Source of the DNA: Neoceratodus forsteri
Taxonomy: Eukaryota; Chordata; Ceratodontiformes; Ceratodontidae
NCBI GenBank assembly: GCA_016271365.2
Contig: CM057459.1
Span: 490,991,501 to 491,055,500, forward strand
Direction of reading: 5' to 3'
DNA length: 64,000 bases
Numbering within the stretch: the stretch's first letter is position 1; every line of letters begins with the position of its first letter. A model generated the notes under the pieces. That model was not told the DNA's origin. It was given only the letters and a program-made list of their open reading frames with translations, and searched no databases. Of this stretch, positions 43,050 through 53,407 are shown piece after piece. The position numbers and the translations under genes were made by a program.

Positions 43050-45127
43050 TATTTCTCATACTACTGCTAGCAATTAGAGCCATTAAAATGCCTGTTTTCA
43101 TTGATTTCCCATTAAAAATAGGTACTGTAAACTCATTAATTCTGATCCTTTTGCAAGTTGTTTAATGGCTTTTGATTTTTGTCATTAAATTGCCATTAAT
43201 TTGTAAAGTGTTGTTTGCTTACTGCATTAAATACCTAGGATGTAGTCAGCCAACATCCCCCATTACAGATGTGCAAAGAGGGACCTCTGTGTTGTGAAGC
43301 CTGATCTTTTTGTTGTGGGCCATGTAAATCCCCTTATGCATATTTAGTGCTACAAATGTGTTTCTCCATAACTGTTATGGCTCACTTACTTTCCATTTGT
43401 CATTCTGTATGGAGCATACACACTATGGCTATGCTCAGTACTCTTTGTTCTGAGTAGGGTCTTGGAGACATGCACCATACCTCACATTTTGTCACTGAAA
43501 TGAGGGACATGGACACTCAAAATGAGGGACAATGAGGTACACTAACCCTTATGATGATCAGGACACATCCTGAAACATGGAGATACAGTACCTCAGAACA
43601 CAGTGGAAACCATTGTATTTACCTGTACTGATGTTAGCCCCTATGAATTAATTGCCACCATAAAGCAGGGGTGCCATTTAGGTAGGCAGAGGAGGCAGTT
43701 GCCCCCCCACACACACACATTTGTGCCTAGGTTGTTCTTATGATGTGGCAATAATGGCATTAAATTTGGATTAAATCTTTTGCACAGTAGGTGCCCCCCA
43801 AGCCTTTGTTGCACTCATGCTGCAGGTGCACTCCTGACTCAACTGTGTCTGTATTGTGTTGTCTACTCTCTTCATCTATTAGTGGCAGCACCATCACATG
43901 TGATGTGGAGGAGCTCCAGCCAAGCAAACGCGCATAAGTTACACAAGTGGAACACTGTCTTTCTTGTCATAAAGCAGACTGGCTGCACACTACAGCTTGG
44001 AGGAGTCAGTGAGCACTGAACTCTCAATAGAAGTGTTGTGGCTGCATATTTTTGTTGGTCTACTTTTAGTGAGTCATCTCCCTTGGTGGCTGAAGGGGCT
44101 GGGTTGAGCTAGAAGCTAACTTGGGACTAGGCTACTTACTCTACTAGGTTTGCCTCACAAAAAAAACAGCACAGACCCCCCACAGCAGCAAGCTAGGCCT
44201 CACAGCAGCAGTGAGAGTGATGTGGGTGACCTTCATAGACCTTGATCAGTGCAGTGTGGCAGCAGCCATGGCAGAAGCCAAGCAGAAGCAAGCAACACAG
44301 GTTGAGTGGGTTCTGTGATGGTTGGTTCTAGCATCCAGCTTGTGGCAGAAGGATTGAGAAGGAGCAGACTGAAAACTGAGCTGGTGGCACACTGGGCTAG
44401 GCTACAGGTTCTGGCCAGATGGCCAGGTAAGTAAAAGTAAATATTTTTTTACAGGGGGATTGGAGAAGGAGGAAGGACTGAAATATTGATTTTTTTCACA
44501 CTTCTGCACCTTTGGGTGGCTTCCTGACCCATATGGGATGGGAAATGAATGGAATGGAGCTGGGGAGAGAAATTGGGGCACATTCTTGTTTGGGGGGTGG
44601 GTTTAGAACTTCAGCCAGGAAAAAAATTGGTTAGTAACTGGGTGGGTTTAAGCCTAAGTCTGATGTACTGCTCCGGGGTATAGACAGATGAATCACATAT
44701 TTGAATTTTTTCTGATTTGCCTATCACTTTTCAGTCACAACAAATAAGGTTTACCTTTTAGAGACATTCCAGACATTCCAGAACTTACAACCTAGGGGCT
44801 AACTAGCATCTGACCTCCACTGGTTGTTGGCTACCCCCTGTTGAAATCTGAAATGACATCCCTGCCACAAAGTCTAAATTTACAGGACATCCTCTGTGTG
44901 AGCAGCATGTTTTTCATGAGGATGGATGAGGGGCTGGGCAATTTTCAGGGGTAAAATGAGGGCTGTCCCTTGCATTCAGGGAGAGTTGAGAGGTAAGGTA
45001 TGAACAGACTGTTGTAGCCCCACTATAGTCAGGCTTATGCCCCTGCCCGAGTGAAGCTGACCTCCACATCCCCACACTCAGGCACATTATGATATAGGGC
45101 AAGGGAGAGTGCAGGGATGTGCCACAG
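43050..45127. other. Unique interior of foldback element D
   Basis: No gene is supported. Small ORFs (for example 43780-44019 plus and 44914-45267 minus) lack domains and codon structure. A C-run with CA repeats lies near 43704-43722. Confidence 0.5.
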
Positions 45128-45310
45128 TGAAATGAATTAGGGTATTTTTTGGTTACTATTTCATACATTATTGATGGAGAGTTGGAGATTAATGAAGGCC
45201 ACCACTCGACTAATAAGGGACTTGTTTGTAGAACAGTGGCCTTCATTATTCTCCAACTCACCATCATAATGTAAGAAATAGTAATATAAAATAACTCAAT
45301 TCATTTCAAG
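45128..45310. mobile_element. ~183-bp imperfect palindrome (MITE-like)
   Basis: The left half GTGAAATGAATTAGGGTATT ... TTGGAGATTAATGAAGGCCACCACT is mirrored by AGTGGCCTTCATTATTCTCC ... AACTCAATTCATTTCAA. The centre lies near 45218. There is no coding content. The arms are unrelated to the TTAGGG foldback family. Confidence 0.7.
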
Positions 45311-45800
45311 GGAGTAGGACCCAGCACTCTGTCCCATGGACATCATCTCTTAAAGATTCCTACCTCTGGCTCCCTAGTACTCAGGTAAGAGACTCTTGAC
45401 TTATATCTATACTTGGTGGGTTGTCTGTAGCAGTGTGGCCACACCTGCTACAGTGTGTGTGCAAGGGGGCATGACTGGCCGTGTGGGTGGGTGTCAATTT
45501 ATTGCAGCCTCTGGGTTTGCCCATTAAAGTCTGTTTGCAAGGAAGCATTCAAAACTATGGAGAGAAAAAGTGGGAGTACGGGTCAGATAGAAGTAATTAC
45601 ATAGTTCTGTGGGAAAGTGTATGTATTGGGGGTGGGAAGAACCACAAGTGTTTCCATTGGTATGTGTGCTACAGTTCAGCTGTGTAGCTGAGATGATGGG
45701 GGACAAAAAAACTAAAAAGTATATCTGTGGCTATAAGCATGCCACATGAGTGCAGATGTATGCAGATTTGTATTGAAGTGCAAGTGCAGGCAATATGTAT

Positions 45801-45950
45801 GCAGGCAGTATAGCTTAGTGGTTAAAAGCACTGAACTGCAAACCAGGAGACCTGGAGACCCAAAGACCTGGGTTTGAATCTCTTCAACCCCCACTTGTGT
45901 ACTGTGTGATCCAGAGCAAGTCACTTAACTTTTATGTATCAGTGACCACT
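45801..45950 (+). mobile_element. tRNA-derived CORE/MIR-like SINE
   Basis: A RNA polymerase III A box (TAGCTTAGTGGTTAAAAGC, from 45811) and B box (GGGTTTGAATCTC, about 45870-45882) are followed by ACTGTGTGATCCAGAGCAAGTCACTTAAC, of which the last 20 bases are close to the MIR/CORE-SINE phrase. Spacing fits a tRNA-head SINE. The 3' tail was not recognised. It lies within foldback element D. Confidence 0.75.
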
Positions 45951-46389
45951 TGCTTTTTGCATGCATACCACATGCATGCAGTCTGTTCCAATTTAACATA
46001 AAAAGCATGCTTTCCACACTTGCTTGCTGTACTCATGCCACCTGCACGTACTCAGTTTCAATTTAACATTTAAATCATGCTTACAGCATGCATATCACAT
46101 GGGTAGTTTTTATGTGCGCAGTATGAAAACATTTCAGATAATTATTTCTGTAAGGGATAGGAGACTGGGATGAGCATTAGGGTTGACAATCCCAAGGCAC
46201 ACACACCCCCCCCACACCTGTTGTTGCCTGCAAGGTGAGGGTAGGGTGTTAGGGTTAGAAACCCTAACACCACATTTCCAAACATTTGTTGTTGGAACCC
46301 TAACTGATGCATTAACAAAGTTTTTTGCAAATAATTTCTTTACATTCTGAGAAAGTATAATCATAGCTTTCTTTGCTTGTGGGGAGCAC

Positions 46390-47030
46390 AGAGGCTGGAG
46401 GGCCCTGCACTCTCATCCCACCATAGATGCATACATATATGTTGCCATGTAAGCATTTCATCCAAAACAGCAACCAAATTGTCAGCATGGCCTTGTTATT
46501 AGCCCACCTCATGAACACTGGGCTGAGAATTTTCAAATGTCCTCTAAAATGTCATACCATGCCACCACAATGTCATTCCATGCCACAGGTGAAAAAAACA
46601 CGTTTTGAACAGGCAATGAAAACTGACAGCCATCACATTCATGAGGTGGCTATGCTGAAAATCTGGGGTGAAAATATTGAAAATTACAAAAGTTAGGAGG
46701 AAGTGTAGCAAAATGACAACAGATACTCAGAATATTGCCATTTTAACACATTTTGATACCAAATTTTCAACATACTCTTCTTATTACCCCACCTCATGAA
46801 CAGGTATGATGAAAATGTTTAAATCTGTCTTGAAAGGTGATTTTGCCAACTGACCCCGAAAGCAACTTTTGGACAGTATTTGTGAAATGACACCAACATT
46901 GTTCATGAGGAGGGGTCTCGAAAAGGGTATATTGAAAATTTGGTGTCAAAATCTTTAAAAATGACAATGTTTTGTGACAAAGTTGAAAACTTCATTAAAA
47001 TAAATTGAACTACATTTACCTTAGTTTTGA
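46390..47030. repeat. Dispersed non-coding repeat, related to 51190-51960
   Basis: Starts with the hairpin GGGAGCACAGAGGCTGGAGG...CTCATCCCACC beside the arm of foldback element D. Shared phrases with 51190-51960 include CATTCCATGCCACAGGTG, AAAACACGTTTTG or its counterpart, CATGAGGTGG, and TGAAAATCTGGGGTGAAAAT versus TGGAAATTTGGAGTGAAAAT. No coding domain. Confidence 0.65.
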
Positions 47031-47060
47031 ATTTCATCGTAGTCTACTGGTCACTCTCTC

Positions 47061-47735
47061 TGACAGGGTAAACCCTACGCTGGGAGGCAAGGGTTAAGAT
47101 CCTTGTGAGGCTGAGGAAATGCAAGGAATGCAACATGAACAGGAGGGAGAGGTCCCTCCTGAGGTGTTGCTGATTAGGGGGATTGCAGAAAGGCAGACAG
47201 AATCCAGCAAGCAGTAAGTTGGAAGTTGGAAAACTGCTGTAGAGAGAAGAAGCTCCCAGGCAGAGACCTCTGCAAGACAGAGGCTGAAATTTAAGAATGG
47301 AAACAGAGCAGAATACCCAAGGAGACGGGTTAGTTGCTGTAGAGAGCAGTTGGGGAAAAAAGCTTAAACCTGATGCTGAGGAAGAGACTGTTTCTAGAGC
47401 AGGGAACCCTGAGGCAAAGAAGCAGCTGGAGCCACAAATAGTGAGTGGAATGCACTGATATTATTGGCTCGCAGGTAATACTAAAAGGAAAAGACTGTGT
47501 TTTGTTTGAGACTGTGCATTCAGAAGCTGCTGGCCCACATAAGTGGCTCAAAGACTCATTTGGTCAAGTCAACCTGTGAGAAGCTGTTTTGTGTTAAGCA
47601 TTTATGTTTCCTGACCAGGCTGGAAAAGTTGAACTGACTGTTTATGATTTTTCTGGAGCAATAAACTACATTGTCATTTGATAACTTTAAACGCAGTGTG
47701 TTGGCTCTCCATCTACCATAGACTAGCTTGCCACA
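47061..47735 (+). repeat. 5' LTR of the gypsy element (approximate start)
   Basis: Proposed span TGACAGGGTAAACC ... TAGCTTGCCACA, about 675 bases, with an AATAAA signal near 47662. The right boundary is set by the primer-binding site two bases downstream. The left boundary is a guess at the nearest suitable TG because no second LTR is available for comparison. Confidence 0.55.
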
Positions 47736-47737
47736 TG

Positions 47738-47757
47738 TGGTGTCAGTAGTGGGATTT
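47738..47757 (+). other. tRNA-Leu primer-binding site
   Basis: TGGTGTCAGTAGTGGGATTT is complementary to the 3' end of vertebrate tRNA-Leu (including CCA) with one mismatch in the first 18 bases. It fixes the LTR/internal boundary and the strand. Confidence 0.8.
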
Positions 47758-47829
47758 GCCCCCTGCTGGAGTGAGCAGGACTAGTTACATTCTGGAAAAA
47801 CTGAGATAGAGAAATTGGTGAAGTTCCTC

Positions 47830-48864
47830 ATGGAACAACAACAACAGGCTTTCATGCAGCTGGCTCAGCAGCAGCAGGAGGTGCAACAAGCACAGAAAGC
47901 CCAACAGAAGGTGCAACAACAGGTGTAACAAGCGCAACAGGAGGCATAACAGCTGCTTCTTATACAGCCGGGGCAACAACAACAGCAGCTCCTGCAGCAC
48001 CCGGTGCAACAGCTGCAACAAGACCCTACTGGTGAGGCTGGTCCAGCTATTGTGGGGCCAGGGGTTCCTAGGATGAATGCCATGCTGACCAAAATGATGT
48101 CTGAGGATGATCCAGAGACCTTCCTGGTAATGTTCCAGTGAGTGGCAGAAGCTGCAGGATGGCTTAGACACCAGTGGACTGTATGCCTTGCCCCCTGTCT
48201 GACCGGGCAAGCCCAAGCAGCCTATTGAGCTCTGGACCCTGCTACAGCCAGAGAGTACACAGAGGTGAAAGCGTCAATCCTGAACCATCTAAGTATCAAC
48301 TCAGAAAGTTACCAACAGAGGTTCCAGAGCTTCAAATTTGCAGCTGGTGCATGACCCAGAGCAGTGGGACAACAATTTCAGGACTTGCGTTGGCGCTGGC
48401 TAAAACCTGAAGGATGTAGTAGTCCCAAGGTGGCTGAGTTAATCATATTGGAACCATTTATGAACATTCTGACCCTGGGCTGGGTCTGCAAATGGAAGAT
48501 CACCATGCTAGCAGAGGCCATGCTTATCTCAGAGCAAGTGTTGGATGCTGAACTCTCCTCTTGCCCCGTGACCCACCTTACGAGGCCACCTGGGAAGATG
48601 GTGAATCATCCAGGGAGCCAGAGTGAAGGAGTATTGTCTGGAACTGTGAAGGGACCTTGGGCATTTAGGGAGGGGGGTTATGGGCCAAATAAGGGTCAGA
48701 CTCTGGGAAGGATGGCAACCCAGCAGCCAAGGGCAACATTTCCTGAGGGCCCACTGACTAAACCCAGAGGCTCACCTCATAGCCAAGACACAAGGGCATA
48801 TTTCTCATGTGGACAGAAGGAACATTTTGCAAAGAACTCCCCCATATGGACTGTACCTCCATAG
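47830..48864 (+). pseudogene. gypsy gag with SCAN-like capsid domain and zinc knuckle remnant
   Basis: A glutamine-rich N-terminus (MEQQQQAFMQLAQQQQEVQQ) leads into a capsid region, MSEDDPETFLVMFQ then VAEAAGW. A SCAN-like segment follows at about 48295-48475, with SESYQQRFQSFKFAAGA, PRAVGQQFQDLRWRWLKPE and VAELIILEPFMNIL, the order seen in SCAN domains. A zinc knuckle remnant YFSCGQKEHFAKNSP (about 48799-48843) has lost two of the C-C-H-C ligands. All of this is in one frame, broken by TAA and TGA stops in the Q-rich and capsid parts. Gag would form the particle; this copy cannot. Confidence 0.78.
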
Positions 48865-48929
48865 ACTGCACGCTTACAGATGTGTATTCACTTTGCAATG
48901 GGGGTGGGGGCTCTGAGTTCCAGGATTTT

Positions 48930-49090
48930 GTGATCCCTGTCAACGTACAAGGGATAGAGATGGAGACTCTGGTGCACTCAGGAAGCCACCAGACCCTAGT
49001 CAGAGTAGCCCTTGTGAACCCCCCCGACACTGGCAGGCGCAGAGCCCCATCCCTATCCGATGTGTGCATGGGAATGTAAAGGCCTACCCT
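48930..49090 (+). pseudogene. gypsy aspartic protease remnant
   Basis: IPVNVQGIEMETLVHSGSHQ resembles the retropepsin entry, with HSG in place of the catalytic DSG. Downstream frame is lost quickly. It lies between gag and integrase as expected for pol. Confidence 0.5.
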
Positions 49091-49479
49091 AGTGCTATGG
49101 TTACTCTTACCCTGGGGGGGTCAAACCGATACTACAAACGTGAGGGTTGCCCCCAAGTTAACCTATCCAGTGTTACTGGGAAGAAATAGGAAATGGTTTG
49201 ACAATGTATGGAAAGCAGACTTGTCTTTGGTAATTACCTGGTCTAAGGGTCGTGAAGGGGGGTGGTTGGTCAGTCACCCAAAGCCGTGGGAAATCTTTCC
49301 CTTCCCGGACTCAAGGACTTTTACCCCCCAGATGAGAACCCACAAATCTAAGAGAGAATGTAGGGCAGCAAAGGAAAGGAGACCCAGAGGGGCAGGTGCA
49401 CAGGAGGGAGGTGATGCTAAGGCAATAGTGGGTCCAGACCCACAGCCTGGCCCTCACCATGACCTGCCTAACCACAGTC

Positions 49480-49960
49480 CCGGAGGGCCATCCTTATCAG
49501 AGAAAGATGTGTTAAAGCTCTGCCCAGACATTTCCAAAGAACAAAGGGTTGATGGTATACTCAGCTGGGTATACACCCAGTTGGCTATTAGGGAAGGGGA
49601 AGTGATAGATGAGGATCAGGCAGCACACTATCCTCATTTTGAGTTGCAAGGGGGTATCTTGTATCAAGTTAGCAAGGAGGCCCAGACGGGGGAAATCTGA
49701 CATCAATTGCTGATCCCTTGAGTCTTTCAGAGGGAATTACTATGCCTCATCCACTCCATTCCTATGGCAGGGCACTGTGGGGTAGAGAATACACTAGCCC
49801 AACTGTTACCCTGATTTTTTGGGTGGGCATCTATCGACATGTTAAGGATTATTGTGCATCCTGCCCCTAGTGCAGCTAGTAGCCCCAAAGGGCAGTCAAA
49901 AGGCCCCTTTAGTGCCCCTATCCATTATGGAGGCACCATTTGACTGGATTGGGGGATGGG
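49480..49960 (+). pseudogene. gypsy integrase N-terminus remnant
   Basis: After a charged linker (RECRAAKERRPRGAGAQEGG and PSLSEKDVLKLCPDISKEQR) comes FELQGGILYQVS, then a stop at 49699, ELLCLIHSIPMAGHCGVENT and LAQLLP, the H-H half of the H-H-C-C zinc domain, and a remnant of its Cys part near 49857-49875. PKGQSK and TI-LDWG resemble the linker before the catalytic core. It is truncated near 49960. Confidence 0.62.
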
Positions 49961-49999
49961 TGAGAGATCACTACACTACCAGGAATTTTACATGTCTTT

Positions 50000-50890
50000 A
50001 GACATTGAAATGCAGTTTCTTGAGGTGCTGAAATCCTTTTTCGCAAATTGCGAAAAACAATCCAATTCCATCATTCCTTTTTTGTAATTTGAGAAAAAGA
50101 ATCTTAGTCCGTGACACATAATCCTTTCCTGTGGCTGCTTTTTGAGATTTGTGGCAAAGAAACAAATCCTTTTTCACAAATTGAGAAAATAGATGCAGTT
50201 TCATAATTCCTTTTTCGCAAATTCCAAAAAGGATTTTGGCATGCTAAGAAAATGTATTTCCGACTCACTTATGAGAAAACTAAACCCAGAATCAGACTCT
50301 TCGGGCCCCGATTAGGTGAACACAACCATTGGTGTTTACTAAAGGCCTCTATTTTTTTTTTGTTATTCCATTTTGTTGCCACCACTAATTGAAAACCTGA
50401 CTGTGGCAGAAAAAAAAAAAAGATTTCCCATTTGTGATACAGAATTACACATTTGCAAAACAGGATTACCCTCTTGTGACACAGACTCCTGATTCAAGGC
50501 TCACATCTAACTTTCCCTTTGAAAATAATGGGAAACTTTGAAATTTATTAACTTTTGAACTGATTAATATTTTTTCACCAGACCTTCAAAAGGCACCACT
50601 GTGTCCCATGACCTATATATCCTAAGAATTTCAGACCAAAACTCCACACGGTTTTTGTGCAGCAGCGTGACAATGAATTTGACAAAAAACATGTTTTTTG
50701 ACAATCCGTATCTCCTTACCCACTGGAATGAAACTTGCCACATCAAGAGCTATTTGGTCCCTGGTGGCACATGTAAAGTTTTATGGAAATTGTGTGAACA
50801 GTTGCAAAGTTATTAAAGTGCAAAGTTTTGAGTTTAACATAGAAGTGAAGAAGGAACTCTAACTATAGGGGTGCAACTACACCCCTATTG

Positions 50891-50900
<10 letters not shown>
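50000..50900. repeat. Non-coding dispersed repeat, copy 3, with TTTTTCGCAAATTG word core
   Basis: 50010-50250 repeats CCTTTTTCGCAAATTG, CGAAAAA and ATAATCCTTTTT words on both strands. 50510-50590 carries ATTAACTTTTGAA...AATATTTTTTCACCAGA as in copies 1 and 2. 50590-50900 matches 42120-42430 (CAAAGTTATTAA, GAGTTTAACATAGAAGTG, CTATAGGGGTGCA...CACCCCTAT). It lacks the 6-bp satellite. No coding domain. Confidence 0.7.

Positions 50901-50957
<57 letters not shown>
50897..50957 (+). repeat. (GT)n(TA)n compound microsatellite
   Basis: About 11 GT units followed by about 18 TA units, immediately left of another foldback arm. Confidence 0.9.
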
Positions 50958-50961
<4 letters not shown>

Positions 50962-51180
50962 TTTCATTGCAAAAAATTCTGTTAATGCATCAGTTAGGGT
51001 TCCAATTACAGTGACAAAGTATGGAAACATGGTGTTAGGGTTCTAACCTAACACCCCATCCCACCACCCCAACCAACCCTACCATCCCACCCCACCCACC
51101 CCACACCAACAGGCATCGGGGTGTGTCTTGAGTCATCGACCTAACACTTACCCCACCCCTGCACTCCCATGCCCCATGAT
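50958..51180. mobile_element. Foldback arm, unpaired left arm
   Basis: TTCATTGCAAAAAATTCTGTT (first 20 bases as in other arms), ATGCATCAGTTAGGGTTCC, GTGACAAAGTATGGAAACAT, GTGTTAGGGTT and CATCGGGGTGTGTC. A matching right arm is not seen before the next unrelated repeats. It is adjacent to (TA)n like the others. Confidence 0.7.
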
Positions 51181-51189
51181 TTTCCTTAT

Positions 51190-51960
51190 TTTATTGTGGG
51201 AGCACAGGGTCCTTTGGATCCTGTGCACCCATCCTTCCATAGATACATGACTATATATTGTCATAGCCATCTGATTACCCCAGGACATCTACCTAGTACA
51301 GGAAATTTTCAAATCTCCGCTAGCACATAATTCTGCACAACTGCAACAACATTGCATGCCATAGTTGCAAAAACACATTTTGGTCAGGATTTGAAAAATT
51401 ACAGGTGTGGCATACATAAGGTGGCATAATAAGAAGGATATGTTGTAAATTTGGGGTCAAAATATTGAATATGTCCATAATTATGAGCTGCCATAGTGAA
51501 AGTGCAATGACTGGTCATAACGTTGTAATTTTTCTGTATTTTGACCCCAAGTGTCCAACATAGTCTTCTTATCACTCAACCTCATAAACCCCATAGGTAA
51601 AAATGTTGTAATCTGTGGTAAAATTCTATTCCATGCCACAGGTGTGGAAACACATTTGGGGCAGAATGTGACAAACGACAGCTTTACTGTACATGAGGTG
51701 GTGTGGAAAAATGGTATGTTGGAAATTTGGAGTGAAAATATTAAAAATTGCCAAAGTTGCACGTGCATAGAAAAATTTCAATGACCACCTAGCATGTATG
51801 GAATTTTTTCACAAAATAGTAAGGGTAAAAGTGTCCTGTATCAAGGTAGTGCCTTTTGAAAGTTTCATGAAAAAATATCAAACAGTTCTGTTCCAGAGTT
51901 AAAAAGGACTTTAAGTTTTTCATTTCAGAGCACACTTAGTAGGGTTTTGATTTAACCCTG
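51190..51960. repeat. Dispersed non-coding repeat, related to 46390-47030
   Basis: Begins with the hairpin GGGAGCACAGGGTCCTTTGGATCCTGTGCACCC and continues with phrases shared with 46390-47030. The ORFs here are unsupported. Confidence 0.65.
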
Positions 51961-52283
51961 TGATACGAATGATAGAAATCATTATTCATAAACATTGAAA
52001 ATGAATAGAAAGGATGCATTTTTAAAAAAACAAACACCTGAATCTAGGTAAATGGGACCCATTTAGTGAGATTATGGTGTTTGTTTTTTGAAAATTGCCC
52101 TGGAAATAAGGTCACTGGGCACCTGAAAATCCTGTTTGCCCAGCTTATTGAGAGGAGCCATTCTCCTTCATTCTCTGAGGACAGCAGGACTTTCCTGATT
52201 TGTGCAGCCTCAGCTGAAATTGTGCTGCTAGCTGGAGTGGGAGTAGTGAGCCAGTGGTCTGGTGAGTCGGAGCTCTGTTCCAG
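51961..52283. other. No recognised feature
   Basis: Non-coding sequence before the (TTTC)n tract. An ORF entering the tract is an artefact. Confidence 0.5.
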
Positions 52284-52285
52284 TT

Positions 52286-52372
<87 letters not shown>
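52284..52372 (+). repeat. (TTTC)n microsatellite
   Basis: About 22 perfect TTTC units. Phenylalanine/leucine-rich and lysine/glutamate-rich ORFs across it are artefacts. Confidence 0.95.
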
Positions 52373-52375
<3 letters not shown>

Positions 52376-52704
52376 TACCTACCAATACCATCTATCTGTC
52401 TTAAGGCCACTGGGGTGCCCATTCCGGGAACTGCTACTTTTTACCCCCTTCCCTCTGGGTTGCCCATCCACACTTTACAATGCATAAATTACAACAAATA
52501 TAGTTATATAAAAGTGGACCTAGGTGCCCACCCACAGTACCTCTTGTTTCTGCCCCTCTCTCATCCAGGTCACCACCACCTTTTCAATATATATGTGGTG
52601 GCACTGGGGTACCCGCAGGTTTCTGTATTTCCATAGGCAGACAAAGTCATCACTTATCTGATTCTTTTCACACATGTCCTGAAGGGACCTGCATTAATGA
52701 GGAT
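52373..52704. other. No recognised feature
   Basis: Non-coding sequence between the (TTTC)n tract and the next foldback arm. Confidence 0.5.
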
Positions 52705-52860
52705 ACAGTTCCACTATCTCAAAAAGAAAGGAAATTCTTTGTAAAAAAAATGCATTAATGTACCAGTTAGGGCACAACTTAATGCCACAAAAGTAGGTAA
52801 ATGTGGCATTAGGGTTTCCAGCCCTAACTCCACCCCCCATCCCTGAGTTACAAAAGGACA
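52705..52860. mobile_element. Foldback arm, unpaired left arm cut by CR1
   Basis: TCTCAAAAAGAAAGGAAATT, TGCATTAATGTACCAGTTAG, CCACAAAAGTAGGTAAATGT and TTAGGGTTTCCAGCCCTAAC match the outer part of the other left arms. It ends against a CR1 fragment at about 52860. Confidence 0.65.
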
Positions 52861-53407
52861 AGATCGCAGAAAGAACTGCAGACAGACATCATCAGGTAAG
52901 ACAAACAACATGCAACTGACATATTGCTGCTTGGTGATTTCAATATTCCAGATATTGATTGGACCATCCCAGCAGCTGCGTCAACCAGGGGACAGGGCAT
53001 CCTACATTCCCTACAGGGGGCGGGCCTCAGACAGCTGGTGAGCAATCCCACAATAGCAGGGGTGATTCTGGACCTGGTACTGACCAATGGGGACAGAATC
53101 TCAGACATACAGGTGGAAGGTCAGCTGGGATCCAATGACTGCCACATAGTGTGGTTTAACATGGGGGCTGGGACACAGTCTAGTCATACTAAGGCAAGAG
53201 TCTTGGATTTTAAAAGGGCGGATTGTGCTAGAATGGGAAGGTGCATCAAAGAGACCCTGGCAAGGAAGGAGATATAAGGGGAGTTGAGAAGTAGTGGGAA
53301 CACCAGAAGGGAGCCATACAGGAGGTGATGAACCAATGCATCAAGGTGGTAAGCAAAGGCAAGAAAAGGAGGAAACCACTATGGTTCTCAAGAGAGGTGG
53401 CAGGTAG
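52861..53407 (+). mobile_element. CR1 LINE fragment (ORF2 endonuclease part)
   Basis: In one frame from 52924: LLGDFNIPDIDWTIPAAAST, GLRQLVSNPT, VILDLVLTNGDRISDI, LGSNDCHIVWF (SDH changed to NDC) and ARVLDFKRAD, then a TAA at 53275-53277 and KPLWFSREVA in another frame up to about 53407. Both ends are truncated. It is a third CR1, separate from the nested pair. Confidence 0.82.

Larger units (their letters stand above)
42440..46345. mobile_element. Foldback element D (about 3.9 kb) with terminal arms and sub-terminal minisatellites
   Basis: Left: (TA)n/(GT)n, then arm 42515-42720 (GCAAAAACTTTGTTAATGCA, CTTAGGGTTCCAGC, GTGTTAGGGTTTCTAATCCTA, CAACAGGTGTGGGG). Right: 46136-46345 is its reverse complement at high identity (ACACCTGTTGTTGCCTGCA, GTTAGGGTTAGAAACCCTAA, CTGATGCATTAACAAAGTTT). 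GCATGC-rich minisatellites sit just inside each arm (42720-43050 and 45720-46130). The interior includes a small palindrome and a SINE, described separately, and no coding domain. Confidence 0.75.
47061..49960 (+). mobile_element. Gmr1-like Ty3/gypsy LTR retrotransposon, 3' truncated
   Basis: 5' LTR, tRNA-Leu primer-binding site, gag, a decayed protease region and the start of integrase follow in order. The sequence stops matching retrotransposon at about 49960 inside integrase, and no reverse transcriptase, RNase H or 3' LTR is present in the window. Integrase follows protease without intervening reverse transcriptase, the pol order known for Gmr1-type gypsy elements, from which the SCAN domain of vertebrate zinc-finger proteins is thought to derive. 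Many stops and frameshifts show it is inactive. Confidence 0.75.

Noticed and set aside
43780..44019. Small plus-strand ORF near a C-run
   Set aside because: No domain, no flanking gene signals, ordinary length for chance.
45801..45880. Functional tRNA gene
   Set aside because: A and B boxes are present but no cloverleaf with a proper anticodon arm could be traced, and the CORE-SINE segment follows directly.
47785..48216. Minus-strand 143-codon Leu-rich ORF
   Set aside because: It is the shadow of the Gln-rich gag N-terminus on the plus strand (CAG/CAA read in reverse).
52044..52636. Phe/Leu-rich and Lys/Glu-rich ORFs of 112-124 codons
   Set aside because: They cross the (TTTC)n tract.
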